Positions 1 through 10,802 of a DNA stretch of 64,000 bases are shown one piece after another. A model generated the notes under the pieces. The model was given only the letters and a program-made list of their open reading frames with translations. It did no database searches and was not told the DNA's origin. Position 1 is the first letter of the stretch. Every line of letters starts with the position of its first letter. This stretch comes from Ovis canadensis (lineage: Eukaryota; Chordata; Mammalia; Artiodactyla; Bovidae): the NCBI RefSeq assembly GCF_042477335.2, contig NC_091247.1, positions 42,834,501 to 42,898,500 of the forward strand, given 5' to 3'. Made by a program: the position numbers and the translations under genes.

Positions 1-36
1 CTCCCTGCAAACCCCTGCCTACACTCACACATGTAT

Positions 37-95
37 ACACACACACACACACACGGAAGCATATGCTGAGCACACACACATACAAGGAAGCATAT
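37..95. repeat. AC microsatellite with short tandem copy
   Basis: An (AC)n tract at 37-54 is followed by GGAAGCATATGCTGAG, a second CA tract at 71-80, and a near copy of the same block (GGAAGCATATGTTGAG). This is a compound microsatellite in which a unit of about 35 bases was duplicated. Confidence 0.8.
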
Positions 96-554
96 GTTGA
101 GAGACAAAAAACCTTGGATTAGAAGTCTAAAAGTCAGGAGAACAGGATTTGAATTCTCAATTGGAGGAATATTCATTGAATGCCCACGACATGCAAGTTT
201 TCATATTCAATCCCAGATCTCATTTGCACCGCAGCTTAATTATCTAACCCAACCCCTTGGTTTTCTAATTGAACAGGTGAGCTCCAAGAGCTGTTTGAGC
301 TCTAAACATCTATGATCCACACGTGGTGGTCACATTCAATAAAACACTGCAACTCTGAAATAACTGAGGCTGGGAACAGAGGAAGGGGAACAGAAGAAAC
401 TACAGAATCCTTTTAAAGAAACGTGGCTGTATTTTTTTTTCGTGTTTATGCACTTTTGCACACTGGGCTGTAACAGACATTGGTGGGTGTAGTACACCTG
501 GGAATGTACCACCCACCTCCCCCTGCAAGGAAGACCTTCTGCCCAGAATGGAGA
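96..554. other. no recognised gene
   Basis: Nothing recognised. Open frames here are shorter than 100 codons, have no family resemblance that I can see, and look like chance. Confidence 0.6.
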
Positions 555-905
555 GCACACTCTTCCAGGTCTACCTCAGCTGCAGAGCAGCCTTGGCCAG
601 TAGCCCACATCTGGGGAATGTTCAGATAGGTATACACATAGGTATACATAGCCTGGTCAGGATATATATAAAGACCTGAGGCAGGATACCCCTGGGCAAC
701 ACTTGCCCCCAAACTCTCCACTTTCTTGGCCAAAGCTTCTCCAGAGCTACATCACGGTTCAGCTTCTTCCTCTGCTCAGTCCTGCTTCCTGCACCTTCCC
801 TTAATAGGAATTAAACCCTAATAATATCTTACACCTCAAACCTTGTCTCAGCTTCTGCTTCTGGAGAGCACACATTTCAGCGGTTGACTATTGTTGGAGA
901 ACCAC
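555..905 (+). repeat. possible old LTR-like remnant
   Basis: The stretch near 750-900 (GTTCAGCTTCTTCCTCTGCTC, then a TAATAGGAATTAAA segment, then GTCTCAGCTTCTGCTTCTGG) resembles the 3' part of an old mammalian LTR-like dispersed repeat. I cannot name the family, and the boundaries are estimates. Confidence 0.25.
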
Positions 906-1054
906 GCACATATGTATGTGTGTGTGATATTTTTATTCAGAGAGACACTATCGCCCAACTTGACTTGGAAGTAAATCCTGATTAGTCTGTAGTGCTAAGT
1001 AGTCAGTTCATGAGCCCATTCACCCCACTACTGACTGATTTAGGAAGGGAGTAT

Positions 1055-1410
1055 GATCCACTCTTGGCCAATAAATTGACACATGAAGTCTGCTGAGAAG
1101 TCTCTAGAAGAATTTCCTCAATAATAAGTTTCTTCTACAAAAAAGAGCTGGGCAGGAACTATGGTTGTGTCCATTTCAATGCCGCAACTCTGCAGTCATC
1201 TTGGTACCAGAAAAAGGTACCAAGCTCACAGAGAAGGGCAAAATGGAAAGAATGTGAGACCTTGGTGATGTTTCTGAAGTGCTGGTTTTGGAACCCTCTG
1301 TCGGGTCTTCTTGTTAAGTGAGATAACAAATTATTCATATTGTTTATTGTTTAAACCCTTCTGACCTTGGCTTTCCATAACTTTCAGTCAAAAGGATCCT
1401 ATCTAATGTA
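1055..1410 (+). repeat. ancient mammalian dispersed repeat, family not named
   Basis: The order of short blocks (GACACATGAAGTCTGCTGAG, CCATCTTG-like text, CACAGAGAAG, GTGAGATAACAAATTATTC, TTGTTTAAACCC, CAGTCAAAAGGATCCTA) matches a dispersed repeat common in mammals. The copy is badly decayed. A repeat search would give the name. Confidence 0.35.
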
Positions 1411-1668
1411 CAGGCAATCAAGTACAGCCTAGTAGAGATTCTTGTAGGGTCTTTTTTCGCTGAAAACCTAAAAAATTTAAATACCATGCCAATTTTTTGG
1501 TATATGAGGTAATAAAGGTTTGTCATGAAAACTAATGTAAACATGACTTTGAAATTCCATTTTGCTTGTAGTATGTTAGAAGAATTTGCCAATTTCACCC
1601 CATACCTACTAATTATAATAGATTGTCAAAGTATTTCAAATTCAAGGTAATGGCCTTGTAATTAAGAC

Positions 1669-1988
1669 TGCCGAAGGAGATCCAACCAGTCCATTCTGAA
1701 GATCAGCCCTGGGATTTCTTTGGAAGGAATGATGCTAAAGCTGAAACTCCAGTACTTTGGCCACTTCATGCGAAGAGTTGGAAAAGACTCTGATGCTGGG
1801 AGGGATTGGGGGCAGGAGAAGAAGGGGACGACAGAGGATGAGATGGTTGGATGGCATCACTGACTCGATGGACGTGAGTCTGAGTGAACTCCGAGAGTTG
1901 GTGATGGACAGGGAGGCCTGGCGTGCTGTGATTCGTGGGGTCGCAAAGAGTCAGACACGACTGAGCAACTGAACTGAACTGAACTGAG
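1669..1988 (+). mobile_element. BovB LINE 3' end, 5'-truncated
   Basis: About 320 bases of the BovB (RTE-clade LINE) 3' end. The frame at 1757-1972 encodes the arginine-rich end of the BovB polyprotein ([20 protein letters not shown]) and stops just before the repeated CTGAA terminus. Part of the preceding coding region is present but shifted by small indels. The copy is severely 5'-truncated and cannot encode reverse transcriptase. Confidence 0.93.
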
Positions 1989-1999
1989 AGCAATACCCA

Positions 2000-2213
2000 G
2001 CTTCCCAGGTGGCGCTAGTGGTAAAGAACCCACATGTCAATGCAGGAGACACAAGAGATGAGGGTTCAATCCCTAGGTGGGGGAAGATCCCCTGGAGGAG
2101 GACATGGCAACCCACCCCAATATTCTTGCCTGGAGAATCCCATGGATGAAGGAGCCTGGTGGGTCCAAAGGGTCACAAAGTAGGACATGACTGAAGCACC
2201 TTAGCATGCACAG
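2000..2213 (+). mobile_element. Bov-tA-type SINE
   Basis: A tRNA-derived ruminant SINE. The head contains GCTTCCCAGGTGGCGCTAGTGG and a degenerate B box (GGTTCAATCCC). The body contains CTTGCCTGGAGAATCCCATGG and ends in the CACAAAG...ATGACTGAAG segment. It lies directly behind the BovB 3' end. Bov-tA SINEs share their tail with BovB and are thought to use its machinery. Confidence 0.93.
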
Positions 2214-3922
2214 TTCAATACTGCTGAGTCTTTGGATATACGTTTATGCCCTGAAGTCTATTGGGATTTTGTGGTAGCTCTTATCCCCTTCAGATCTCCG
2301 GAGGGTCATCTCTGGGCATAGAGTCACAATCCACTGACCAATTTCCTAATTATTCCATGGAAAGAACCTCTTCTACAAACACAGAGTAGCTCACCCCTGA
2401 GAGAGACACTGTCTCTGCTATATTTTACAAAGACAGAACTTGTTCATGACAAGCCATTAAACTACTTGCAGGCTAACAGAAAGCCAAACTCTAAATGGAA
2501 AGAAATGCAAATTTCTGCATGAGGCCAGGTGTGCAGGCCAGAGAGTCTGTTCACTTGTGATCTGGTTGGGTCAACAGAATTCCTGCTCTCTTACTGGACG
2601 TGGACAATCTGTCTTTGGTCTATACCAGCTTGCAATTTCCAGTATTTGGGCTCAGAGACTATTCCTATGCCAATTCCCTTTGGCAGGAAAGACACCTTCT
2701 GGCATCATTATTGCTATTCCCAGTCCTTTACCCCTGCCAAGTTCCTCATGTTTTATCTATTTTTATTTGAATTGGTGATCAAGGGATTAACCCAGCTTAT
2801 ACAAATTCCATCTTCCAAAAGCGATTATGGTGTAGCTGCAATTGTGATATTTCACTCTCCAAATGAATCGAATTGGATTTTAATGACAGTAGACTCCATT
2901 AAGCAACACCTGATTGGGTTATTTCCTAGAAATTTTATCTTCATTGTTTTTTCCATTTGTGTTCCCCAAAAAAACTCAGCAGGAGAGCTATCAAGGACTG
3001 TTGCCAAGCTATACTGGATCATCCTTGAAATCATGGTCACATTTTCTTCTGTTTCTAACCAAGTCGGATGTCCCTGTGTAGTCCTCATTCATTCCACAGG
3101 ACACCCGCAACACGGTGTCAACGTCTGCTGAAAAGGGGAGAAAATGTAAGTAGTTTCTTGATAGGTTACTTAATAGTTGTGGGGGACTGTAATTCTTCAC
3201 AAGAAGCTGTCATATGGGATTATAATTTATATGTAATTTTCTATATTTATTAGAATTTTTTAAGGCACTTTTCTCCTTAGACTGGAAAAGTCAAATTGAT
3301 TTTGTATTTTTTTTATCTAACCTGAATTAAGTTTAAGTTAAACTGAAGAGCCACACAATTACTTTGTGAATCAGTCTGCAGATGTCTAATTTTTTCTTCG
3401 ACACCACTAGGCTTTAAGCAGTTCACATCCTCTCTGTAATGGAGTTTATTTAAGATTTTGACAGAGCCCAACAGTACAAGTCCCTGAGGGGCTGGGTGTG
3501 TTTGTCTTGTGCCCACAGTAATTCTAGGCCTGCACAACTCCTGCCTTAATAATAAGTGATTAATTCAGATTTGTTGGCAAAGTGAAGAGATGAATGTCTG
3601 AGAATAACTGAGGAGTGTCCGGGCTATGAATCAAGTACCCTGATGGTGAGTTCAGCCAATCTGCCATTCATTTTTCCCTAGTACTCAGTGCCTGTGGTCA
3701 GAAGAAGGGAGAATGGTGAAACCATCCCACATAAAGAGTCAAATGCATGTAAGAGAGGATGGGAGAGATGAGAGACTCTAAAAGAAATAGCAGCTTAAAC
3801 TTTTGCATCCTTATTCTAATCTAAATACCCTGATTTTGTTTCTCCTTCTCCAAATAAAATTTTTGTAAGATGAGATCTTGAACTGAAAATGAAATTAGCA
3901 CTTTCAATTAACCAGAATTTTT
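2214..3922. other. no recognised gene or repeat
   Basis: About 1.7 kb of AT-rich sequence without a recognisable repeat. It contains the unexplained open frame at 2529-3131, which is listed separately. No splice-site pattern, CpG-rich promoter or poly(A) tract points to a gene. Confidence 0.55.
2529..3131 (+). other. unrecognised 200-codon open frame
   Basis: An ATG-to-stop frame of 200 codons, long for sequence of this composition. The translation is rich in Phe, Ile, Leu and Ser with several hydrophobic stretches (for example FLMFYLFLFELVI near residues 72-84), but it shows no motif or repeat I recognise. No promoter, splice signal or poly(A) context is evident. A degraded transposon frame or chance are both more likely than a gene. 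Confidence 0.12.
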
Positions 3923-3936
3923 AAATTCTTCCTGAA

Positions 3937-4480
3937 AAGATGCTCAACATCACTCATTATCAGAGAAATGCAAATCAAAACCACAATGAGGTACCATTTC
4001 ACGCCAGTCAGAATGGCTGTGATCCAAAAGTCTACAAGCAATAAATGCTGGAGAGGGTGTGGAGAAAAGGGAACCCTCTTACACTGTTGGTGGGAATGCA
4101 AACTAGTACAGTCACTATAGAGAACAGTGTGGAGATTCCTTAAAAAACTGGAAATAGAACTGCCTTATGACCCAGAAATCCCACTGCTGGGCATACACAC
4201 CGAGGAAACCAGAATTGAAAGAGACACGTGTACCCCAATGTTCATCGCAGCACTGTTTATAATAGCCAGGACATGGAAACAACCTAGATGTCCATCAGCA
4301 GATGAATGGATAAGAAAGCTGTGGTACATATACACAATGGAGTATTACTCAGCCATTAAAAAGAATACATTTGAATCAGTTCTAATGAGGTGGATGAAAC
4401 TGGAGCCGATTATACAGAGTGAAGTAAGCCAGAAAGAAAAACACCAATACAGTATACTAATGTATATATATGGAATTTAG
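3937..4480 (+). pseudogene. L1 ORF2 C-terminal fragment
   Basis: Encodes only the end of the L1 ORF2 protein. The Cys-rich segment ([18 protein letters not shown], 4048-4101) and the conserved tail ([18 protein letters not shown], then [18 protein letters not shown]) are readable. A change within 4100-4130 interrupts the frame, so the longest open part starts at 4127. The endonuclease and reverse-transcriptase domains are absent, so the copy is not functional. Confidence 0.9.
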
Positions 4481-4701
4481 AAAGATGGTAACGATAACCC
4501 TATATGTGAGACAGAAAAAGAGACACAGATGTATAGAACAATCTTTTGGACTCTGTGGGAGAGGGAGAGGGTGGGATGATTTGGGAGAATGGCATTGAAA
4601 CATGTATAATATCATATATGAAACGAGTCGCCAGTCCAGGTTCGATGCATGATACTGGATGCTTGGGGCTGGTGCACTGAGACAACCCAGAAGGATGGTA
4701 T

Positions 4702-4723
4702 GGGGAGGGAGGGGGGAGGGGGG
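4702..4723 (+). promoter_or_regulatory. G-rich tract of L1 3'UTR, potential G-quadruplex
   Basis: Runs of four, three, six and six G separated by single A or no spacer. Guanine-rich polypurine tracts in the 3'UTR are a known conserved trait of mammalian L1 and can fold into quadruplexes. The second L1 has a matching tract at 58356-58376. Confidence 0.7.
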
Positions 4724-4846
4724 TTCAGGATGGGGAACATGTGTATAACTGTGGTGGATACATGTTGATGTATGGCAGAATCAATACAATATTGTAAAGT
4801 AATTAACCTCCAATTAAAATAAATAAATTTATATTTAAAAAAATAA

Positions 4847-4911
4847 GAAGCAACTATGGTTCTGAAACAAATTGTAACAAAATAAAATTAAATTCTAAAA
4901 GACATATACCA
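4847..4911 (+). other. probable L1 3'-transduced segment
   Basis: Non-L1 sequence between the first A-rich end of the L1 and its terminal A-rich tail. It is AT-rich and includes AATAAA-like sites that could have served as the downstream polyadenylation signal. It should match the DNA just downstream of the source L1. Confidence 0.7.
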
Positions 4912-4945
4912 GAAAAAAAATAAATAAAATGAAATTCTTCCTGAA

Positions 4946-7434
4946 GATATAGCAAAACTACAAATGAATCAGGAGAGAGAAAATATTTCTACCACCACCA
5001 TCTATGCCCAAAGGCAATATTAGAGGCTATGTCCCTATGTAGCAGATCTGAACCAGTCCAATGCTAATCTGTACTTCTAAAAATTTATTTATTGAGCACC
5101 TACTGTTCATAATACCCTTTATGTACTACAGAACACGGAAAACATAGGCTGCAGACTTACAGTACTTACAATTTAGCTGAGAAGATAAGATACTCATGAA
5201 AATAGCTGTAAAGCACCACAATGACTGATTCAACAAGGCAAAGCATCAAAACAGACAACTTAAGGGGCATAAGATAAGTGCTACACTTTAGAAGACTGCC
5301 TTATAAATTTCCCTCTTACTAAAGAGAGCAAACAAAAATGCAAAATGTGTTCAAGAGAATCCTAAATAATAAATTATATTTTTAATGGGCAGCTGCAAAA
5401 TTAATCATAAAAAATGCTAACTTAAAGGTATTAGCCATGAAAAGATAGATTCCAAAATTTCTTACAGAGGAGAGATATTTGACCCCAAACTGGTAAGTAC
5501 TAAGAATATATTGTTTGCTTTTTATGTTAAGTATCTGTTCATGTGTTACTTTTATAGCTTAAATAAGTATTTTTAAAATATTTACGAACAAAGCCTGATT
5601 TAGTTTTCTAATTGCCTTCTGAAGTCTATTTGGGATCCTCTTTCAACATTCTTCATGTTAATAGGGCACATTAAACTGCATTTGGACAAATGTTCAGAAA
5701 TGGAATATTTGAATAATAACCTTCCTATGTTTTGATAAGTACTCATTCACATACGTAAGACAAAGCATTACAAGTTGGAATATAAATGAATTCTGACACA
5801 TCAAAAGCATTTTCTTTCCTCTGATATTTTATCTGTTTGTGGTCTGGATTTTGAAATACAGGAGAATGTTATCATGAATTCCAAATATAATTATGTGTTT
5901 CTAGAAAAGAAACGTCATTATTTGATAGTACAAATGGCTTTGGTATGATAGCCAATGCCATTTCCCCCACTTTGTTCTCGTAAGTCATTCTGATTGAACA
6001 TTTGGAGGAGACTCAGGCCCTGTCCACACAGGCAAAATCAGAAATGGCATTTAAGCTATGATAGAACATCCTACTAAAAGATTACTTCCATGGGATAATT
6101 AAATCAAAAGCCAGACTTAAAGGTGAGGGACAAATACTAATCTCATACTCTTCTTCCAAAAAGAAAATGACATCACCCCAAAATACAAGGGTCTCTTTTC
6201 TCGTTTACAAGATATAGAACAATTTTTAAAAAAAAAAAAAAAAAGGATCAGGGCTCATGTCCTAATCTTCTTGATTTCATTCCAAATGGAAAACAGGCCT
6301 AGGGAACTCAGAGTATGGCAACATATCAGGTTAATACCAATTTACTCTTTCAACTACAAGATTAATACATGCACACGGGGCAAAATGCGACATACATAAA
6401 AATATCCCTGGCCACTGACTTTGTTTAAATAAGTATTCTACTTGGTGACTTACTAACATCCTAAACAGAGTTTGTGGAATGTTTTATATCTACTTACATC
6501 CATTCTGGCTTTCACAGGGGGTGCAAACAGCTGGAAAACAGGTGCCTCAGAAAGTTGCCATCTGCCTGGGCCTGTGACCAGCATACAAATGCTCCCCTCT
6601 TTGAGCTGTAGGCTCAGGAACAATAAAAAGGATATTTTCCCATACCTGTTTCCTCTGTCCTGAACAGAAACTTCCCTCTCTTGGGGAAGAGCCATTAGCA
6701 GAGCTGCCAGCAAAAGCCAGTCAAAAAGTGAGTTGAAATGGTTCCTATAACAGTAGCAGTAATGTAACAGTAATGTAATAGTCCTCACCCTTCTCTTTCC
6801 ACCACAGTTCATAGGGACTCCTAGACCGAGAGAGTGTACTAATGGAAATCCATGCATTCTCGTCACTTTCATGGTGAGATCTACTCAGAGCACCCTCACC
6901 CACATGGGTTATAAACACCAGTATAATAAAATTCCATGTCCTCTTGGAAGATTGCGATCCACACAAACAGAGTTAAGCAAACTAGTCCAAACAGGACAAT
7001 TTATAAGCAATGTCAGTGGGACAATGAAAGATTAAACATAAATGACCCAATCCATACAATAATGTATCACAAGGTCATACTAGGGCAACCTAGTATGAGG
7101 CATCCTATTCCTAGTTGATTTAAAGATCTTTTATCAGAGAACTAGACATTGAAATCAATGTCTATACACACACATACATACACATGGTGATAATGGCTAA
7201 AAGACCTGGAATTTACATCAAGGGGAAGAGACTCTAGAATCTATGTCCAGTTTTGAGTCACAGATTCTGTGGAGGAAACACAACAGAGAACCAGGGTTCG
7301 CAGTTTACTGTCCAGCCCCAAGAGGACTCAAGCAAAGCTTTCTCAATAAACCTTTTGCAGTGAAAAGAAAGAGGTGACAATGGAAGAGCCAGATGACCTA
7401 ATATAAGTGAAAACAGCAATTGCTGAATTAGAAA
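4946..7434. other. no recognised gene; weak L2-like patch
   Basis: About 2.5 kb without a recognisable gene. Bases 5085-5190 (TTTATTGAGCACCTACTG onwards) resemble an old L2/MIR-class repeat. A run of 17 A lies at 6228-6244 without a clear upstream polyadenylation signal or gene body. The longest frame (6453-6872, minus, 139 codons) has no recognisable features. Confidence 0.5.
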
Positions 7435-8923
7435 AAGAAAGACCCAACTACATGCTACCTACACGAGACTCACTTCAACTGTAAGGACATATATAAACTC
7501 AATGAGATGGAAAAAGATATCCCATGCAAATCAAAATGAAAGAGAGTAGGGGAAACTATTCTATCAGACAAAATAGACCTTGAGAAAAGACTGTAACAAG
7601 AAGCAAAGAGGGTCACTGTGTAGTGATAAAGGGGTCAATTCATCCAAAAGATATAACGGTCATTTGTGTGTGTGTGGCAGGGGGTGTGTATCTGCAATCA
7701 GGAGAGTACCTAAATATATCAAACAAATGCTAACAGATCTGAAGGGAGAAATGGACAATAATACAATCATAGTGGGGAACTTCAGTATCCAATAGATAGA
7801 TCATACAGACAGAAAATCAATAAGAAGGAAACTTTGGGATTACACTTTAGATGAAATAGACCTAACAGATGCATATAGAACATTCCAACCAATAACAACG
7901 GAACACACATGGTCTTCTCAAGCACACACAAAACATTCTCCAGGAGAGATTATATGATACCAAGCAAATCTTAGCAAATTTAAGAAGATTGAAATCATAC
8001 CAAGTATCTTTTGACCTCAGGGGTAAGAAACTAGAAATCAACACCATCAAAGTAAAATTAGAAAATTCACAAATATGCAGAAACTAAACAGCACACTCTT
8101 AAACAACAAATGGGTCAAATAAGAAATCAAAATGGAAATCAAAAAATATGTTGAAATAATAAAAAATGGAAACACAATATACCAAAACTTAGGGAAACAG
8201 AGAACGCAGTTCTAAGAAAAAAGTTCATAGAAATAAATGCCTACATTTAGGAAAAAACAAAGATATCAAATAAACAATGTAACTATACATCTCAAGGAAC
8301 TAGAAGTAAGAAGAACAAACGAAGCTCAAATATAGTAGAAGGAAGGAAAACTTAAAAGATTAGAACAGAAACAAATGAAATAGAGACCAGAAAGCAATAG
8401 AAAGGTTCAATGAAATAAAAACTGATTCTTGAAAATATAAACAAAATTGACAAACTTTTAGTTAGACTGACTAAGGGTAAAAGAGAAAAGATTTAAATAA
8501 ACAACATCAGAAGTGAAAGGGGAGACATTACAACTGGTACTACAGAAATACATAAGATTTCAAGAGACTATTATGGACATTTATAGGCCATCAAATTGGA
8601 TAGCCTAGAAGAAACAGATACATGCCCCAAAACATACAACCTAACCAGACTAAATCGTAAAGAAACAGACAATCTTAACAGACCAATAGTAAGGAAGGAG
8701 ACTGAATCAGAACAGAAAAATCTTCCAACAAAGATAATCCCAGGTCCAGAGGATTTCCCTGGTGAGTTCCAGCAAACATTTAAAGAAGAATAAATGCTAT
8801 TCTTTCTGAAACTCTTCCAAAAGGCTAAAGAGGAAAGAACAGTCTCAAACTCATTTACTCAAGGCCAGCATTACTCTGATACTGAGCCCAGGTAAAATAC
8901 TATTAGAAAACTATTTTTTAAAA
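7435..8923 (+). mobile_element. ancient L1 fragment (ORF2 endonuclease to early RT)
   Basis: Decayed L1 in sense orientation. The text follows the L1 ORF2 order: peptide-like remnants of the endonuclease (AATGCTAACAGATCTGAAGG, then a degraded GDF segment near 7780), the region before reverse transcriptase, and remnants of the NLPxxKxxGPxxF motif at 8721-8758. It is full of stops and frameshifts. It ends abruptly where BovB sequence begins. The 3'UTR of an old L1 resumes at 10326. Confidence 0.82.
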
Positions 8924-10325
8924 GATGTCCTTCTCATTGTAGGGCACTGGAATACAAAAGTAGGAAGTTAAGAAACACCTGGCGTAACAGGAAAATGTGG
9001 CCTTGGAGTGCAGGATGAAGCAGGGCAAAGGCTCATAGAGTTTTGCCAAGAGAACGCACTGGTCATAGCAAACACCTCTTCCAACAACACAAGAGAAGAC
9101 TCTACACATGGACATCACCAGATGGTCAACACCGAAATCAGATTGATTATATTCTTTGCAGCCAAAGATGGAGAAGCTCTATACAGTCAGCAAAAACAAG
9201 CCCAGGAGCTGACTGTGGCTCAGATCATGAACTCCTTATTGCCAATTTCAGACTTAAATTGAAGAAAGTAGGGAAAACCACTAGACCATTCAGGTATGGC
9301 CTAAATCAAATCCCTTGCAATTATACAGTGGAAGTGAGAAATAGATTTAAGGAACTAGATCTGATAGACAGACTGCCTGATGAACTATGAAGGTTTGTGA
9401 CATTGTGCAGGAGGCAGGGATCAAGACCATCCCCAAGAAAAAGAAATGCAAAAAAGCAAAACTGTTGTCTGAGAAGGCCTTACAAATAGCTGTGAAAAGA
9501 AGAGAAGTGAAAAGCAAAGGAGAAAAGAAAAGATATACCCATTTGAATGCAGAGTTCCAAAGAATAGCAAGGAGAGATAAGAAAGCCTTACTCAGGGATC
9601 AGTGCAAAGAAATAGAGGAAAACAATAGAATGGGAAAGACTAGAGATCTCTTCAAGAAAATTAGAGACACCAAGGGAACATAGAGACACTAAGGGAACAC
9701 CAAGGGGCTTCCCTGGTGGCTCAGATGGTAAAGCGTCTGCCTGCAGTGCTGGAGACCCCAGTTTGATTCCTGGGTCAGGAAGATCCCCTGGAGAAGGAAA
9801 TAGCAATCCACTCCAGCACTCTTGCCTGGAAAATCCCATGGACGGAGGAGCCTGATAGGCTACAGTCCATGGGGTTGCAAAGAGTCGGACACGACTGAGC
9901 AACTTCACTTCCTTCACTAAGGGAACGTTACATGCAAAGATGGGATCAATAAAGGACAGAAATGGTATGGACCTAACAGAAACAGAAGATATTAAGAAGA
10001 GGTGGCAAGAATACATAGAAGAGCTATACAAAAAAAATCTTCATGACCCAGATAATCACAATGGTGTGATCACTCACCTAGAGCCAGACATCCTGAAATG
10101 TGAAGTCAAGTGGGCCTTAGGAAACATCACTACAAACAAAGCTAGCAGAGATGATGGAATTCCAGTTGAGCTAGTTCAAATTCTGAATGATGATGCTGTG
10201 AAAGTACTGCACTCGATATATCAGCAAATTTGGAAAACTCAGCAGTGGCCACAGGACTGGAAAAGGTCAATTTTCATTCCAATCCCAAAGAAAGGCAATG
10301 CCAAAGAATGCTCAAACTATGGCAC
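8924..10325 (+). mobile_element. BovB LINE, endonuclease-to-early-RT part, 3' end missing
   Basis: BovB sequence starts inside the endonuclease region and continues through the linker to the beginning of the reverse-transcriptase domain (PKKGNAKECSNY), where it stops at about 10325. A Bov-tA SINE interrupts it at 9705-9914. The copy lacks the 3' terminus that target-primed reverse transcription requires, so the right-hand end was probably lost by deletion. Confidence 0.9.
8924..10325 (+). pseudogene. BovB polyprotein fragment (AP-like endonuclease half)
   Basis: Three open blocks can be read. At 9008-9390 lies the endonuclease C-terminus, split by a frameshift near 9080. It keeps HRNQIDYILC and the catalytic-type SDH (9220-9228). 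At 9387-9683 lies the basic linker (IPKKKKCKKAK, GEKKRYTHLNAEFQRIARRDKK). At 9940-10325 lies the start of the reverse-transcriptase region (WQEYIEELYKKNLHD, NKASRDDGIPVEL). In intact elements this enzyme nicks target DNA and copies the RNA at the nick. Here frameshifts, a SINE and loss of the YADD half abolish that. Confidence 0.88.
9705..9914 (+). mobile_element. Bov-tA-type SINE inside BovB
   Basis: The SINE runs from a GGCTTCCCTGGTGGCTCAG head to a GACACGACTGAGCAACTTCAC tail. A perfect 12-bp duplication CACTAAGGGAAC at 9687-9698 and 9915-9926 flanks it. It is therefore younger than the BovB copy that it splits. Confidence 0.95.
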
Positions 10326-10640
10326 AATGAATCTCAAGTGCATTATGCTAAGTGAAAGAAACAAGACTCAAAGGGAACTTTCTATATGACTACATTTAGA
10401 TTCAGACATTCTGGAAAAGGCAAAACTGTAGCGTCAAAGAACAGACCACCAGTTGCCAGGGACTGAGGGTGAGACAAGAGTGACTTCAAAAGCATAGCAT
10501 GAGGGTAGGAGGAGTGACAGGACCATATCTTGATTGTAACGGTGGTTATATGGCTACGAATTTGTCAAAATTCATTGAACTGAATACCAAAAGGAGTGAA
10601 TTTTAGTATATGCAAATTTTAGAGAAAATTTTGTTTAAAA
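10326..10640 (+). mobile_element. old L1 3'UTR fragment
   Basis: Contains the 3' landmarks of mammal-wide L1: CATTATGCTAAGTGAAAGAA, ACATTCTGGAAAAGGCAAAAC, GGTTGCCAGG-like text and the AATTCATTGAACTG segment. Its sense orientation matches the L1 at 7435-8923, so both may belong to one element that lost its middle. Confidence 0.75.
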
Positions 10641-10802
10641 AACTGTGTAATCAGAGTCCATCAGAGTCTGAAGTCCAAAGACAACAGACCAATTAAAATA
10701 GAACCTCTGAAGGCACGACACAGGCATCCATAGTTTTTAAAAAACTCCCCAAATGATTCAAATGTACAGTAAATAGGGAGAAACACTGTACCCAGGACCC
10801 AA

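Larger units (their letters stand above)
3937..4931 (+). mobile_element. 5'-truncated L1 (L1_BT type) with 3' transduction
   Basis: The element runs from the last part of ORF2 through the 3'UTR to a first A-rich end near 4846, then about 65 bases of other sequence, then a second A-rich tail (4912-4931). It is bracketed by a perfect 14-bp duplication, AAATTCTTCCTGAA, at 3923-3936 and 4932-4945. The duplication lies outside the second tail, so the 65 bases were inserted together with the L1. The 3'UTR closely resembles that of the longer L1 at 58.1-58.5 kb. Confidence 0.92.

Noticed and set aside
2000..2213. Possible tRNA gene from the tRNA-like A and B boxes
   Set aside because: These are SINE heads. 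There is no complete cloverleaf, and the same sequence is repeated about 30 times in the window.
6228..6244. Poly(A) of a processed pseudogene
   Set aside because: No upstream polyadenylation signal, recognisable transcript body or flanking duplication was found.
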